From Streptomyces sp. NBC_01431 (lineage in GTDB: Bacteria > Actinomycetota > Actinomycetes > Streptomycetales > Streptomycetaceae), in NCBI RefSeq assembly GCF_036231355.1, contig NZ_CP109496.1:5332001-5396000 (forward strand): a stretch of 64,000 bases of DNA, written 5' to 3'. The notes beneath the pieces are model-generated. The model saw only the letters and a program-made list of their open reading frames with translations. It was not told the origin of the DNA and made no database searches. The first letter of the stretch is position 1. Each line of letters opens with the position of its first letter. Shown here in pieces: positions 26,215 to 34,141 of the stretch. The translations under genes were made by a program, and so were the position numbers.

Positions 26215-26231
26215 TTGCAACCAATGTGCAA
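26215..26231 (-). promoter_or_regulatory. Nur-type operator TTGCAA-N5-GTGCAA
   Basis: TTGCAA (26215-26220), five bases, GTGCAA (26226-26231). The consensus I know for Streptomyces Nur is tTGCaa-N5-ttGCAA, so 11 of 12 defined positions agree. Its place just upstream of sodF fits repression by Nur with nickel. Confidence 0.75.
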
Positions 26232-26285
26232 GTGCACGCTATCAGCAGCAATGCGGCTGTGCAGCTCAGGGTGGGCTCAGCGAAA

Positions 26286-26326
26286 AGTCCTGCGTCCCGA
26301 GGCCTAGTGCCTTGGGACGCAGGACT
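26286..26326 (-). terminator. Terminator of permease 1
   Basis: 18-bp arms (26286-26303 and 26309-26326) with one mismatch and a 5-base loop, 16 bp after the permease stop. Confidence 0.8.
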
Positions 26327-26341
26327 GTTGAGCGGGTTCGG

Positions 26342-27751
26342 TCAGGCTTCCAGCGGGGGCCGGGTGGAGGTGCGCTGGCGGACGTAGCCGATCACGGCGA
26401 GGACCACGGTGAGGCCGCCCGTGTAGTAGAGCTGCACCCGGGTGCCGTCCTCGCGGGCCATCAGTACGAAGATCACCGCCATGCCGAGCAGTGCGATCCA
26501 GGTGAGCCACGGGTACAGCCACATCTTCACGACGAGCTTCTCGGGCGCCTCACGCTCGATGCGGCGGCGCAGCAGCAACTGGGCGGCGGCGATGAAGAAC
26601 CAGACGACCAGGATGATGGCGCCGATGGTGTTCAGGAGCCATTGGAAGATGTCGTCGGGGCGCCAGTAGCTGAGCAGCACGCACACGAAGCCGAACGCGG
26701 AGGAGGTGAGCACCGCGACCCGCGGCACCCCGCCCGAGACCTTCCCGAGCACCTTCGGGCCCTGGCCGCGCGAGACCAGCGAACCGGCCATGCGGGAGGC
26801 GCCGTAGATGTTCGCGTTCATCGCCGAGAGCAGGGCGACCAGGATCACGACGTTCATGATGTCGCCGGCGTGCGGGATGCCCAAGTAGTCCAGCGTGGCG
26901 ACGTAGGGGCCCTTGGTGGCGATGTCCTTGGCGGTCCACGGCAGCAGCGTGACGACGACCGTCATCGAGCCGACGTAGAAGATCGCGATCCGCCACATCG
27001 CGGTGCGCACGGCCTTCGCGACGCCCTGGACGGGGTGTTCGGACTCGGCCGCGGCGATGGTGACCGTCTCCAGGCCGCCGTACGCGAAGACGGAGGCGAG
27101 CAGTCCGACGATCAGGCCGTCGCTGCCGTTGGGCATGAAGCCGCCCTGGCCGGTGAGGTTGGTGAGCCCCGGCGCGTGGGTGTCCGGCAGCACGCCGACG
27201 ATCGCGAGGACGCCGATGGCCAGGAACAGGACGATCGCGCCGATCTTCAGCGCGGCGAACCAGAACTCGAACTCGCCGAAGTTCTTCACGGCCGCGAGGT
27301 TGGTGGTGCAGAACAGCAGCATGAACACGGCCACAAGTGCCCACTCCGGGACGCCCGGCAGCCAGCCGTGCACGATGCCGGCCGCGCCGATGCCCTCCAG
27401 GCCGACGGCCACGCACAGCAGGAACCAGAAGGCCCAGCCCGCTGTGAACCCGGCCCACGGCCCCATCGCCCGCTCGGCGTGCACCGAGAACGAGCCCGAG
27501 GCGGGGTTGGCGGCCGACATCTCGCCCAGCATGCGCATCACGAGCATGACCAGGGCGCCGGATATCGCATAGGCGAGGATGATCGAGGGTCCGGCCGCGG
27601 CGATCGCGGTGCCGGACCCGACGAAGAGCCCGGCGCCGATGACCCCGCCGAGGGCGATCATCGAGAGATGGCGCTGCTTGAGACCGTGGGTGAGCGGTGA
27701 GTCGGTCTGCGGCCGGCTGTCGTTCGGCGCGGTCGCGGTTGTCCGAGACAT
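26342..27751 (-). CDS. APC-superfamily amino-acid permease 1
   Basis: 469 residues from ATG 27751 (ATG 27757 is possible). Twelve helices of the AAT family, with the hallmark start LKQRHLSMIALGGVIGAGLF (residues near 25-45), MRMLGEMSAANPASGSFS in helix 2, and FGEFEFWFAALKI before helix 6. Members import amino acids with protons; GABA, aromatic, Ser/Ala and Pro permeases share these marks, so the substrate is open. It is the first of two adjacent, same-strand paralogues, with a third at 34105. A 15-base word in its leader recurs in the leader of permease 2. Confidence 0.9.
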   Translation of the reverse strand: MSRTTATAPNDSRPQTDSPLTHGLKQRHLSMIALGGVIGAGLFVGSGTAIAAAGPSIILAYAISGALVMLVMRMLGEMSAANPASGSFSVHAERAMGPWAGFTAGWAFWFLLCVAVGLEGIGAAGIVHGWLPGVPEWALVAVFMLLFCTTNLAAVKNFGEFEFWFAALKIGAIVLFLAIGVLAIVGVLPDTHAPGLTNLTGQGGFMPNGSDGLIVGLLASVFAYGGLETVTIAAAESEHPVQGVAKAVRTAMWRIAIFYVGSMTVVVTLLPWTAKDIATKGPYVATLDYLGIPHAGDIMNVVILVALLSAMNANIYGASRMAGSLVSRGQGPKVLGKVSGGVPRVAVLTSSAFGFVCVLLSYWRPDDIFQWLLNTIGAIILVVWFFIAAAQLLLRRRIEREAPEKLVVKMWLYPWLTWIALLGMAVIFVLMAREDGTRVQLYYTGGLTVVLAVIGYVRQRTSTRPPLEA

Positions 27752-27902
27752 GGGCATGCCCTGTTCAGTAGCTGATCCACCGGGTCGGCGGCGCGGAGCC
27801 CACAGTCTCTGTGCGGCTCCGCTCAGAGGGAACACCAGCCCGCTATGCGGACACCCGACTCACACAGCGTGAAGAAGCCCGTGCGGTTTGTTTACGTGAA
27901 TT

Positions 27903-29270
27903 TCACACGCGGCGCGTGCGCAACTCCCGTATCCCTGCCACCACGAGCACCGCCGCCGTCGCCCCGGCCGACCACAACAGCTGCGGCCGGGCGGTGTCGT
28001 CGAACAGCATCAGCACGAGCACCGCCGCCATCGCGACGAGCGCCGCCCAGGTGAGATGGGGGAAGGCCCACATCTTCAGGGTCAGCCGCTGCGGTGCCTC
28101 ACGCTCGATGCGGCGGCGCAGCCGCAGCTGCGAGACGGCGATCAGCGCCCACACGAACAGCAGCACCGCGCCGACCGCGTTGAGCATGTAGAGGAACACC
28201 GAGTCCGGCCACTTCAGGTTCAGGAGCACGGAGACGAACCCGAAGGCCACCGACGCGAGCACCGCCCGGCGCGGCACCCCGCCGCCCGACACCTTCAACA
28301 GTCCCCGTGGCGCCTCGCCCCGCTCGGCGAGCGAGAAGATCATGCGCGATGAGCCGTACAGATTGGCGTTGAGGGCGGAGAGCAGCGCCACGAACACCAC
28401 GATGCTCATGATCTGCCCGGCCGACGGAATGCCGATCGAGTCGAGCACGGCGACGTACGGGCTCTGGCCCGGCTTCATCGACGTCCACGGCAGGAGCGTC
28501 ACGATGACCAGCATCGAGCCCACGTAGAAGAAGAGGATGCGCCACACCGCGCTGCGCACCGCGCGGCCCACCGCGCGCGCCGGGTCGTCGGACTCCGCCG
28601 CGGCGATCGTGACGACCTCCAGGCCGCCGAACGCGAAGATCACCGCCAGCACCCCGGAGACCACGCCGCTCCACCCGGCGGGCAGGAAGCCGCCCCGCCC
28701 GGTCAGGTTGGACATCCCGACCGCCGACGTGTCGGGCAGCACCCCGAAGACCGCGAGCAGTCCGAGCACCAGGAACGCGACGATCGCGAAGACCTTCAGG
28801 GCGGCGAACCAGAACTCGAACTCGCCGAAGTTCTTCACCGCGGCCAGGTTGGCGCCGGTGAACACCACCATGAAGATCAGCACCCAGGCCCACTGCGGCA
28901 CCCCCGGCGCCCACCCGTTCGCGATCTTCGCGGCGCCGGTCGCCTCCACGGCGAGCACCACCACGAGCAGGAACCAGTACAGCCAGCCCACGCTGAACCC
29001 GGCCCAGCGGCCGAGCGCCCGCTCCGCGTGCACCGAGAACGAGCCCGACGCGGGCATCGCCGCCGACATCTCGCCCAGCATCCGCATCACCAGCATCGCG
29101 ATCGCACCCGCGATCAAATACGAGACGACGATGCCCGGACCCGCCACCGCGATCCCGGCACCCGAGCCCACGAAGAGCCCCGCGCCGATCACCCCACCGA
29201 GGCCGAGCATGGTCAGATGGCGCTGCTTCAGCCCATGGGAGAGGGGCTCCGCGGGCAAGGAGTCGTGCAT
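27903..29270 (-). CDS. APC-superfamily amino-acid permease 2
   Basis: 455 residues from ATG 29270. It has the same AAT-family build as its neighbour: LKQRHLTMLGLGGVIGAGLF at residues 14-33, MRMLGEMSAAMPASGSFS, NFGEFEFWFAALKVF, and the conserved end TLKMWAFPHLTW in the cytoplasmic loop. Twelve helices. The substrate is not readable. It is transcribed toward permease 1 with 151 bp between, so each may have its own promoter. It is divergent from bioY across 258 bp. Confidence 0.9.
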   Translation of the reverse strand: MHDSLPAEPLSHGLKQRHLTMLGLGGVIGAGLFVGSGAGIAVAGPGIVVSYLIAGAIAMLVMRMLGEMSAAMPASGSFSVHAERALGRWAGFSVGWLYWFLLVVVLAVEATGAAKIANGWAPGVPQWAWVLIFMVVFTGANLAAVKNFGEFEFWFAALKVFAIVAFLVLGLLAVFGVLPDTSAVGMSNLTGRGGFLPAGWSGVVSGVLAVIFAFGGLEVVTIAAAESDDPARAVGRAVRSAVWRILFFYVGSMLVIVTLLPWTSMKPGQSPYVAVLDSIGIPSAGQIMSIVVFVALLSALNANLYGSSRMIFSLAERGEAPRGLLKVSGGGVPRRAVLASVAFGFVSVLLNLKWPDSVFLYMLNAVGAVLLFVWALIAVSQLRLRRRIEREAPQRLTLKMWAFPHLTWAALVAMAAVLVLMLFDDTARPQLLWSAGATAAVLVVAGIRELRTRRV

Positions 29271-29528
29271 GGTGCTCGTAACTTTCGGTTTATGGGGAAC
29301 CTACAGTCTCGCCGAGTCGCGGCTCCTGGCGCAAAAGGGTTACTCGACACCATCGCCGCAGTGACGAGGGTCACGCCGGGCAGTGCATGAATCCCGGGCT
29401 TTGTGCAGATCCCACCAAGGCCCCAACGCACGCTTTGTGGGCGGCTGCTGGTGATCCAGTGAGATTCAGTGGGCTAACGTCACGGTGTCCCAGCACGTCC
29501 CGTCACCCACACCTGCCGGAGAGTTCCG

Positions 29529-30116
29529 ATGAGCACTGTGTCCGCCGCCGCCCCCCGCACCGGATCGGTACTCGCCGACCTGCTGCCGGCCTCCCGCACC
29601 AAGGACATCGCGCTCGTCGTCGGCGGCGCCGCGCTCACCGGCGTCGCCGCGCAGATCGCCGTGCACATCCCGGGCACGCCCGTGCCGGTCACCGGCCAGA
29701 CCTTCGCCGCGCTGCTCGTCGGCGCGGGCCTCGGCGCCGGCCGCGGCTTCCTCTCGCTCGCGCTGTACGCCCTGGTCGGCATGGCCGGGGTGCCGTGGTT
29801 CGCGAACGGCTCCGCCGGCGCGGGCGGCGCCTCGTTCGGCTACGTCCTCGGCATGCTGCTCGCCGCCACGGTCGTCGGCGCACTGGCCCGCCGCGGGGCC
29901 GACCGTTCCGTGCTGCGTACCGCGGGGACGATGGTGCTGGGCTCGGCGGTCATCTACGCGGTGGGTGTGCCCTACCTGGCGGCGTCGACGGGGATGTCGC
30001 TGAGCGCCGCGGTCGCCGCGGGCCTGACGCCGTTCCTGCTGGGCGACACGCTCAAGGCGGCGCTGGCGATGGGGCTGCTGCCCGCGGCGTGGAAGCTGAT
30101 CGCCCGCCGAGGCTGA
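29529..30116 (+). CDS. bioY: Biotin transporter BioY
   Basis: 195 residues from ATG 29529 with CGGAGAG at suitable spacing. Six-helix S component of an ECF-type vitamin transporter that binds and imports biotin. Family marks are the loop IPGTPVPVTGQTFAALLVGA (residues about 48-67), LGAGRGFLSLALYALVGMAGVPWFA, GGASFGYVLGMLLAA and the end TPFLLGDTLKAALA. No BioM or BioN genes are adjacent, so it works alone or with a shared energising module. No biotin-regulator site is evident to me. Confidence 0.92.
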   Translation: MSTVSAAAPRTGSVLADLLPASRTKDIALVVGGAALTGVAAQIAVHIPGTPVPVTGQTFAALLVGAGLGAGRGFLSLALYALVGMAGVPWFANGSAGAGGASFGYVLGMLLAATVVGALARRGADRSVLRTAGTMVLGSAVIYAVGVPYLAASTGMSLSAAVAAGLTPFLLGDTLKAALAMGLLPAAWKLIARRG

Positions 30117-30200
30117 GGCACCGGGAATTCCGGCCCCGGACCCGCCCCGAGCCCTGAAGGGCCAGGGGCCGATGAGGGAGCTGGATCTTGTGAGCCAGGG

Positions 30201-31556
30201 CTACGTCGGAACCACGTTGTAGTTGTTGCTCCTGAAGAGGTTCGCCGGGTCGCGCAGCGACTTCAACGCGGCGAGCCTCTTCTCGTTGTCCTCGCCGTAC
30301 AGGCCCTTGGTCCCGCCGAACTCCGCGTCGCCGAACGTGAAGTTGAGTGAGCGGCCCAGGGTCCACGGGGCCAGGGAGCCCAGCACCTCCTGATGGAGGG
30401 CGCGTACGCCGGGGAGTTGGTCCTTGGCGAACGGGGTCAGCACGCGCAGCAGGAACTCCGCCGTGCGGTGCGGCACCGCGTTCGGCGCGGGCTTCGCCAG
30501 CGCGCCGCCCAGGTGGTTGAGCTGCACCACGCACATCGTGGGCGCCTCGGCGCCGGTCAGCCGCAGCGCCCGGGACAGCGCCGCCGCGGTGACCCCGCGC
30601 AGCATCGCGCCGTTGCCGTAATAGGGGTGCGCGTGCTCGGGGTCGCGGTGGATGGACGGCGACTGGGCATACGCCATCTCCCGCAGGTCGTCCGTGAGCG
30701 CGGGCCCGATCGCCCGCAGCGGCGCCACGAGCCGCTCGCCCTCCTCGGCGCTCCCGGTGAACGCCACTCGCACGCTCACCACGTACCGCCCGCGCACCGG
30801 CGCCGGGGCCCACTCCGCGTCCGGCCACTGGATGGCCTGGAGCGAGGAGGTCAGGCCGTCGGGGACCGTCGCGGTCCAGCGCAGGTACTCCTCCAGTACG
30901 CGCTCGCCGAACAGCTCCCCGTCGAAGCCGAGCTGACCTCCGTACAGCCGGGCCACCGGGACCAGGGCCGTCTCAAGGGCGGTCACCACGCCGAGGTTGG
31001 CCCCGCCGCCGAGCAGCCCCCAGAAGAGCTCGGGGTCGCTGACCGCCGTCACCTCGCGCAGTGCGCCGTCCGCGGTGACGACCTCCAGGGCCCGCACGTG
31101 ATCGGCCGCGTACCCGAACTCCCGTGCCAGGATGCCCAGTCCACCGCCCAGCGTGTAGCCGACCGCGCCCACGCTCGGCGCCGAGCCGTTCAGTGGGGCG
31201 AGCCCGTGCGGGACGGCCGCGGCGACGACCTGCCCCCAGGACACCCCGGCGCTCAGGCGCACCGTGCGGCGCCCGGCGTCGACGGTCAGGGAGTCCATGC
31301 GGCGGGTGGTGATGAGCACCCCGCCCGCGGTGGCCCCCACCAGCCCGTGCCCGGTGGCGTGCACCCCGACCGGGAGCCCGCGCTCGGCGGCGTACCGCAC
31401 GGCACTCTGCACGTCCGCGGCGCTCTCGGCGGCGAAGACCACGGCGGGGCGCTGGGCGAACCCGAGCTGATATCCGGCCAGCTCGCTCTGGTAGCCGCTG
31501 TCGCCGGGGTGGAACGTCTACACGGGAAGCCCTCCGTCTGTCTGCTTGCTGGACAT
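30201..31556 (-). pseudogene. FAD-binding (BBE/PCMH-type) oxidoreductase interrupted by an in-frame TAG at codon 13
   Basis: The frame beginning ATG 31554-31556 reads MSSKQTDGGLPV, then TAG (31518-31520), then continues without another stop for 438 codons. The first residues after the stop (TFHPGDSGYQSELAGYQLGF) are the usual N-terminus of berberine-bridge-type flavoenzymes, so the TAG lies inside the real gene. The rest is intact: the FAD site VVFAAESAADVQ, GLPVGVHATGHG, VGAVGYTLGGGLG, and the BBE end SLRDPANLFRSNNYNVVPT. Either the gene is inactivated, or it restarts at GTG 31442, losing the first 38 residues and without a ribosome site. A read error could also explain it. A palindrome lies just upstream. 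Confidence 0.75.
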
Positions 31557-31574
31557 GGGGAGAGCTTCCCGCGA

Positions 31575-31599
31575 ATACCTGACATCGGCCGTCAGGTAT
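31575..31599. promoter_or_regulatory. Palindromic operator before the flavin oxidoreductase gene
   Basis: Perfect 9-bp arms ATACCTGAC (31575-31583) and GTCAGGTAT (31591-31599) with a 7-base spacer, 19 bp before the ATG at 31556. It resembles a TetR-class operator. No TetR gene is in the window. Confidence 0.6.
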
Positions 31600-31623
31600 G
31601 GAATGTCGCGAGCGGTGGGTCCG

Positions 31624-32436
31624 TCAGGTCCTCGTGGACATCCGGCCGCGGCCCCGGGTCGTCCACCACAGCCCCGTGCCCCCGGCGATCAGGAACAGCA
31701 CCCCGGCCGCGGCGAGCGGCAGCACGCCGTCGTTGAGGCCGGTTTTGGGCAGCTGCGGCGGCGGCGTGGGCGACGAGGGAGCGGGACCGGTCGGCGTGGC
31801 GGTCGGTGGGGGCGTGGCCGTGCCCGACGGCGTGGCCGTGCCCGAGGGCGGGGGCGCCGGCACGTTGTCGGTGCCGAGCAGCAGCGGGGTGTCCGGCGCG
31901 TTGGGCGTCGGCCTCGTTGTCCCGAACGGCACCGGGCCCTGCTGCCACAGCACCTTCTCGCCGCTCCCCTCGGTCACCGGCAGGCAGATCCGGCCGGTCT
32001 TCGACAGGTCGTACGTCGCCGAGACGGTGTACGACCGCGCCTTCCCGGGCGCCAGAGCGGGGATCGCGCAGGCGAATCCGCTGTTGGTGCCCGGCGCCAG
32101 CTTCTTCTTCGGGACCGGCGCACACCCCGCGACGCCCGTGATCCTCATGCCGTCCAGGCCGAGGACGGTCAGGGTGATCCGGCCGGTGGACCCGCTCCCG
32201 TGGTTGACGACCTTGGCGGTGAGCGTGGTGCGGCCCGTGGAGTTGTGCACCTTGATCGTCGACGGCAGCTCGGTGGAGATCTTCAGATCGGGCGGCGCGC
32301 TCGGTCCCGGTGTCCCGCCCTGGCTGCTGCCAGGAGTCGGCCCGGCGGCCAGGGCGGCGCCCGCGCCGAACGGAATTATCAGCAGTGCCGCGCATACGGA
32401 GGCGAAAAGAGATCCATTGTTTTTTCGAACGTGCAT
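31624..32436 (-). CDS. LPXTG-type cell-wall-anchored surface protein
   Basis: 270 residues from ATG 32436. Signal peptide at about residues 1-30 (LFASVCAALLIIPFGAGAALAA). A beta-rich extracellular domain (about 50-180) with CARDB/DUF11-like strands (STIKVHNSTGRTTLTAKVVN) contains the Cys pair C102/C122 region. A Pro/Thr/Ser stalk follows (about 190-228), then the sorting signal LPKTG at 229-233, a hydrophobic helix and a basic tail RGRGR. A class E/C-like sortase should link it to peptidoglycan. No sortase gene is close. It is divergent from the Ser/Thr kinase. Confidence 0.85.
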   Translation of the reverse strand: MHVRKNNGSLFASVCAALLIIPFGAGAALAAGPTPGSSQGGTPGPSAPPDLKISTELPSTIKVHNSTGRTTLTAKVVNHGSGSTGRITLTVLGLDGMRITGVAGCAPVPKKKLAPGTNSGFACAIPALAPGKARSYTVSATYDLSKTGRICLPVTEGSGEKVLWQQGPVPFGTTRPTPNAPDTPLLLGTDNVPAPPPSGTATPSGTATPPPTATPTGPAPSSPTPPPQLPKTGLNDGVLPLAAAGVLFLIAGGTGLWWTTRGRGRMSTRT

Positions 32437-32572
32437 TTCCCCATCCCCCTCACCCGTAGTGGGTGCGTCTCTGCGCAGAAGGGTCCCACAAGATTTCCGC
32501 CAATTATGCTGTGATGGTGTCACCGTAGTGAATCAGTCCTGGTCACAGCGGGTACCGAGGGGGCGGTTGGTC

Positions 32573-34141
32573 ATGCTGGGAACGCCGGGGCTATTGGTCG
32601 CTGGACGCTACCGCCTATGCGAAACAATTGGTCAGGGAGGAATGGGGCGGGTGTGGCGGGCGGCGGACGAGATACTCGACCGGCAGGTCGCCGTAAAAGA
32701 AATGCGCATCGATGAACTGGACGCGGAGGACAGCCGCGTCCGGCGCGAGCGCAGTCTGCGCGAGGCCCGCGCCACCGCCCGGATCGACCACCCCAATGTG
32801 GTCCGGGTCTACGACGTGGTGGCCGAGGAGAGCGACCGGCTCTGGATCGTGATGGAGCTGGTCGAGGCCCGCTCGCTGGACAAGCTCCTGGTCGAGGACG
32901 GCCCCGTGGAGCCGCGCGAGGCCGCCCGCATCGGGCTCGGCCTCGCGGCGGCCCTCGTGCAGGTGCACGCGGTGGGCGTGCTGCACCGCGACATCAAACC
33001 GGGCAACGTGCTGCTCGGCCCCGGCGGCCGGGTCGTGCTCACCGACTTCGGCATCGCCGCCATCCAGGACGCCGCCGCGCTCACCGTGGTCGGCATGCTG
33101 GTCGGCTCCCCGGACTACATGGCGCCCGAGCGGGTCAGCGGCAAACCGCAGGGCCCGGCCTCCGACCTCTGGTCGCTCGGCGCGACCCTGTGCGCGGCGG
33201 TCGGCGGCCGCTCCCCGTTCGCCCGCGCGACCACCCTCGCCACCCTGCACGCCGTGCTCCACGAGGAGCCCGAACTCCCGGCGGCGGCGGGCCCGTTGAC
33301 CGCGCTGCTCACCGCGCTCCTGGCCAAGGACCCGGATCGCCGGCCGTCCCTCGGTGAGCTCACCACCCGTCTGGCGCCGATCGCCGCATCCCCGACCGTG
33401 CCGCCGGCGCCGCATCCGCCCACCCTGACGGCGCCCGGCCAGGCGCCGCCCTGGCCGGATCCGGTCGCACCCGGTGAGCTGCCGCCCCACCCAAGGGAGT
33501 TGGCGCAGCCACCCGAACCCGTACGGCAGGAACCCGGGCCATCCGCCCGGCACCGGCGCCGCACGGTGGTCCTGGCCGCGGTGGCCGTCGTGGTGGCGGC
33601 CGTGACCGCCGTCCTGATCGCCACCACCGCCGACCGGCACGGCGGAGGCACCGCGAGCGGCTCGGCCGGGGTGACGCCGCCGACCGTGGCCGGCACCTCG
33701 CGCGCGCCCTCGCCGACCCTGCCGCCCGGCTCCCTGGACGAGACCGGCTTCGCCTGGACACCGCCCAAGGGCTGGACCCGTACCGCCAAGAGCCCCTCCA
33801 ACGTGCACTACCACGCGCCGGGCGGACAACAAGAGATCGCCGCCTCGTACGCACTCGTACGCGGCGGCGATCTCATGACCCAGTGGCAGGAGGCCGAGGC
33901 GGGCTCCCACGACGTGCCGGGCTACCGGAAGATCCGGCTCGACCGGACGACCTTCCACGGGCAGCCCGCCATCATCTGGGACTACGACTTCACCCAGAAC
34001 GGCGTCCCCTGGAAGGCCCGCCAGATCGGCTTCGACGAAGGCGGCAAGTCGTACCAGGTCAACACCTGGTACGAGGCCGACACGGAGTCGGCCGCCCGCG
34101 CCGCCTACGACGCGGTGACCTCGTCGTTCACCCCGCTCTGA
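32573..34141 (+). CDS. Membrane Ser/Thr protein kinase (PknB-like) with extracytoplasmic domain
   Basis: 522 residues from ATG 32573 (GAGGGGG upstream); GTG 32528 is the alternative. The cytoplasmic kinase domain (residues 12-265) has IGQGGMGRVWRA, catalytic Lys K42 in VAVKEM, HRDIKPGN with D140, DFG with D158, and APE in YMAPERV. A Pro-rich linker (about 275-325) precedes one membrane helix (330-350). A Thr/Ser/Pro segment then leads to an outer domain with WTPPKGWTR, AIIWDYDFTQNG and YQVNTWYEADTESA, not PASTA repeats. A sensor kinase of unknown ligand. The 3' end overlaps the convergent permease 3 gene by 37 bp. Confidence 0.92.
   Translation: MLGTPGLLVAGRYRLCETIGQGGMGRVWRAADEILDRQVAVKEMRIDELDAEDSRVRRERSLREARATARIDHPNVVRVYDVVAEESDRLWIVMELVEARSLDKLLVEDGPVEPREAARIGLGLAAALVQVHAVGVLHRDIKPGNVLLGPGGRVVLTDFGIAAIQDAAALTVVGMLVGSPDYMAPERVSGKPQGPASDLWSLGATLCAAVGGRSPFARATTLATLHAVLHEEPELPAAAGPLTALLTALLAKDPDRRPSLGELTTRLAPIAASPTVPPAPHPPTLTAPGQAPPWPDPVAPGELPPHPRELAQPPEPVRQEPGPSARHRRRTVVLAAVAVVVAAVTAVLIATTADRHGGGTASGSAGVTPPTVAGTSRAPSPTLPPGSLDETGFAWTPPKGWTRTAKSPSNVHYHAPGGQQEIAASYALVRGGDLMTQWQEAEAGSHDVPGYRKIRLDRTTFHGQPAIIWDYDFTQNGVPWKARQIGFDEGGKSYQVNTWYEADTESAARAAYDAVTSSFTPL

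Noticed and set aside
29271..29528. Riboswitch or biotin-regulator site before bioY
   Set aside because: No aptamer-like fold or known operator was recognisable by eye in the 258-bp gap.
31598..32572. N-terminal extension of the Ser/Thr kinase frame back to 31598
   Set aside because: It runs antisense through the LPKTG protein gene and has no domain. The kinase domain begins right after ATG 32573.
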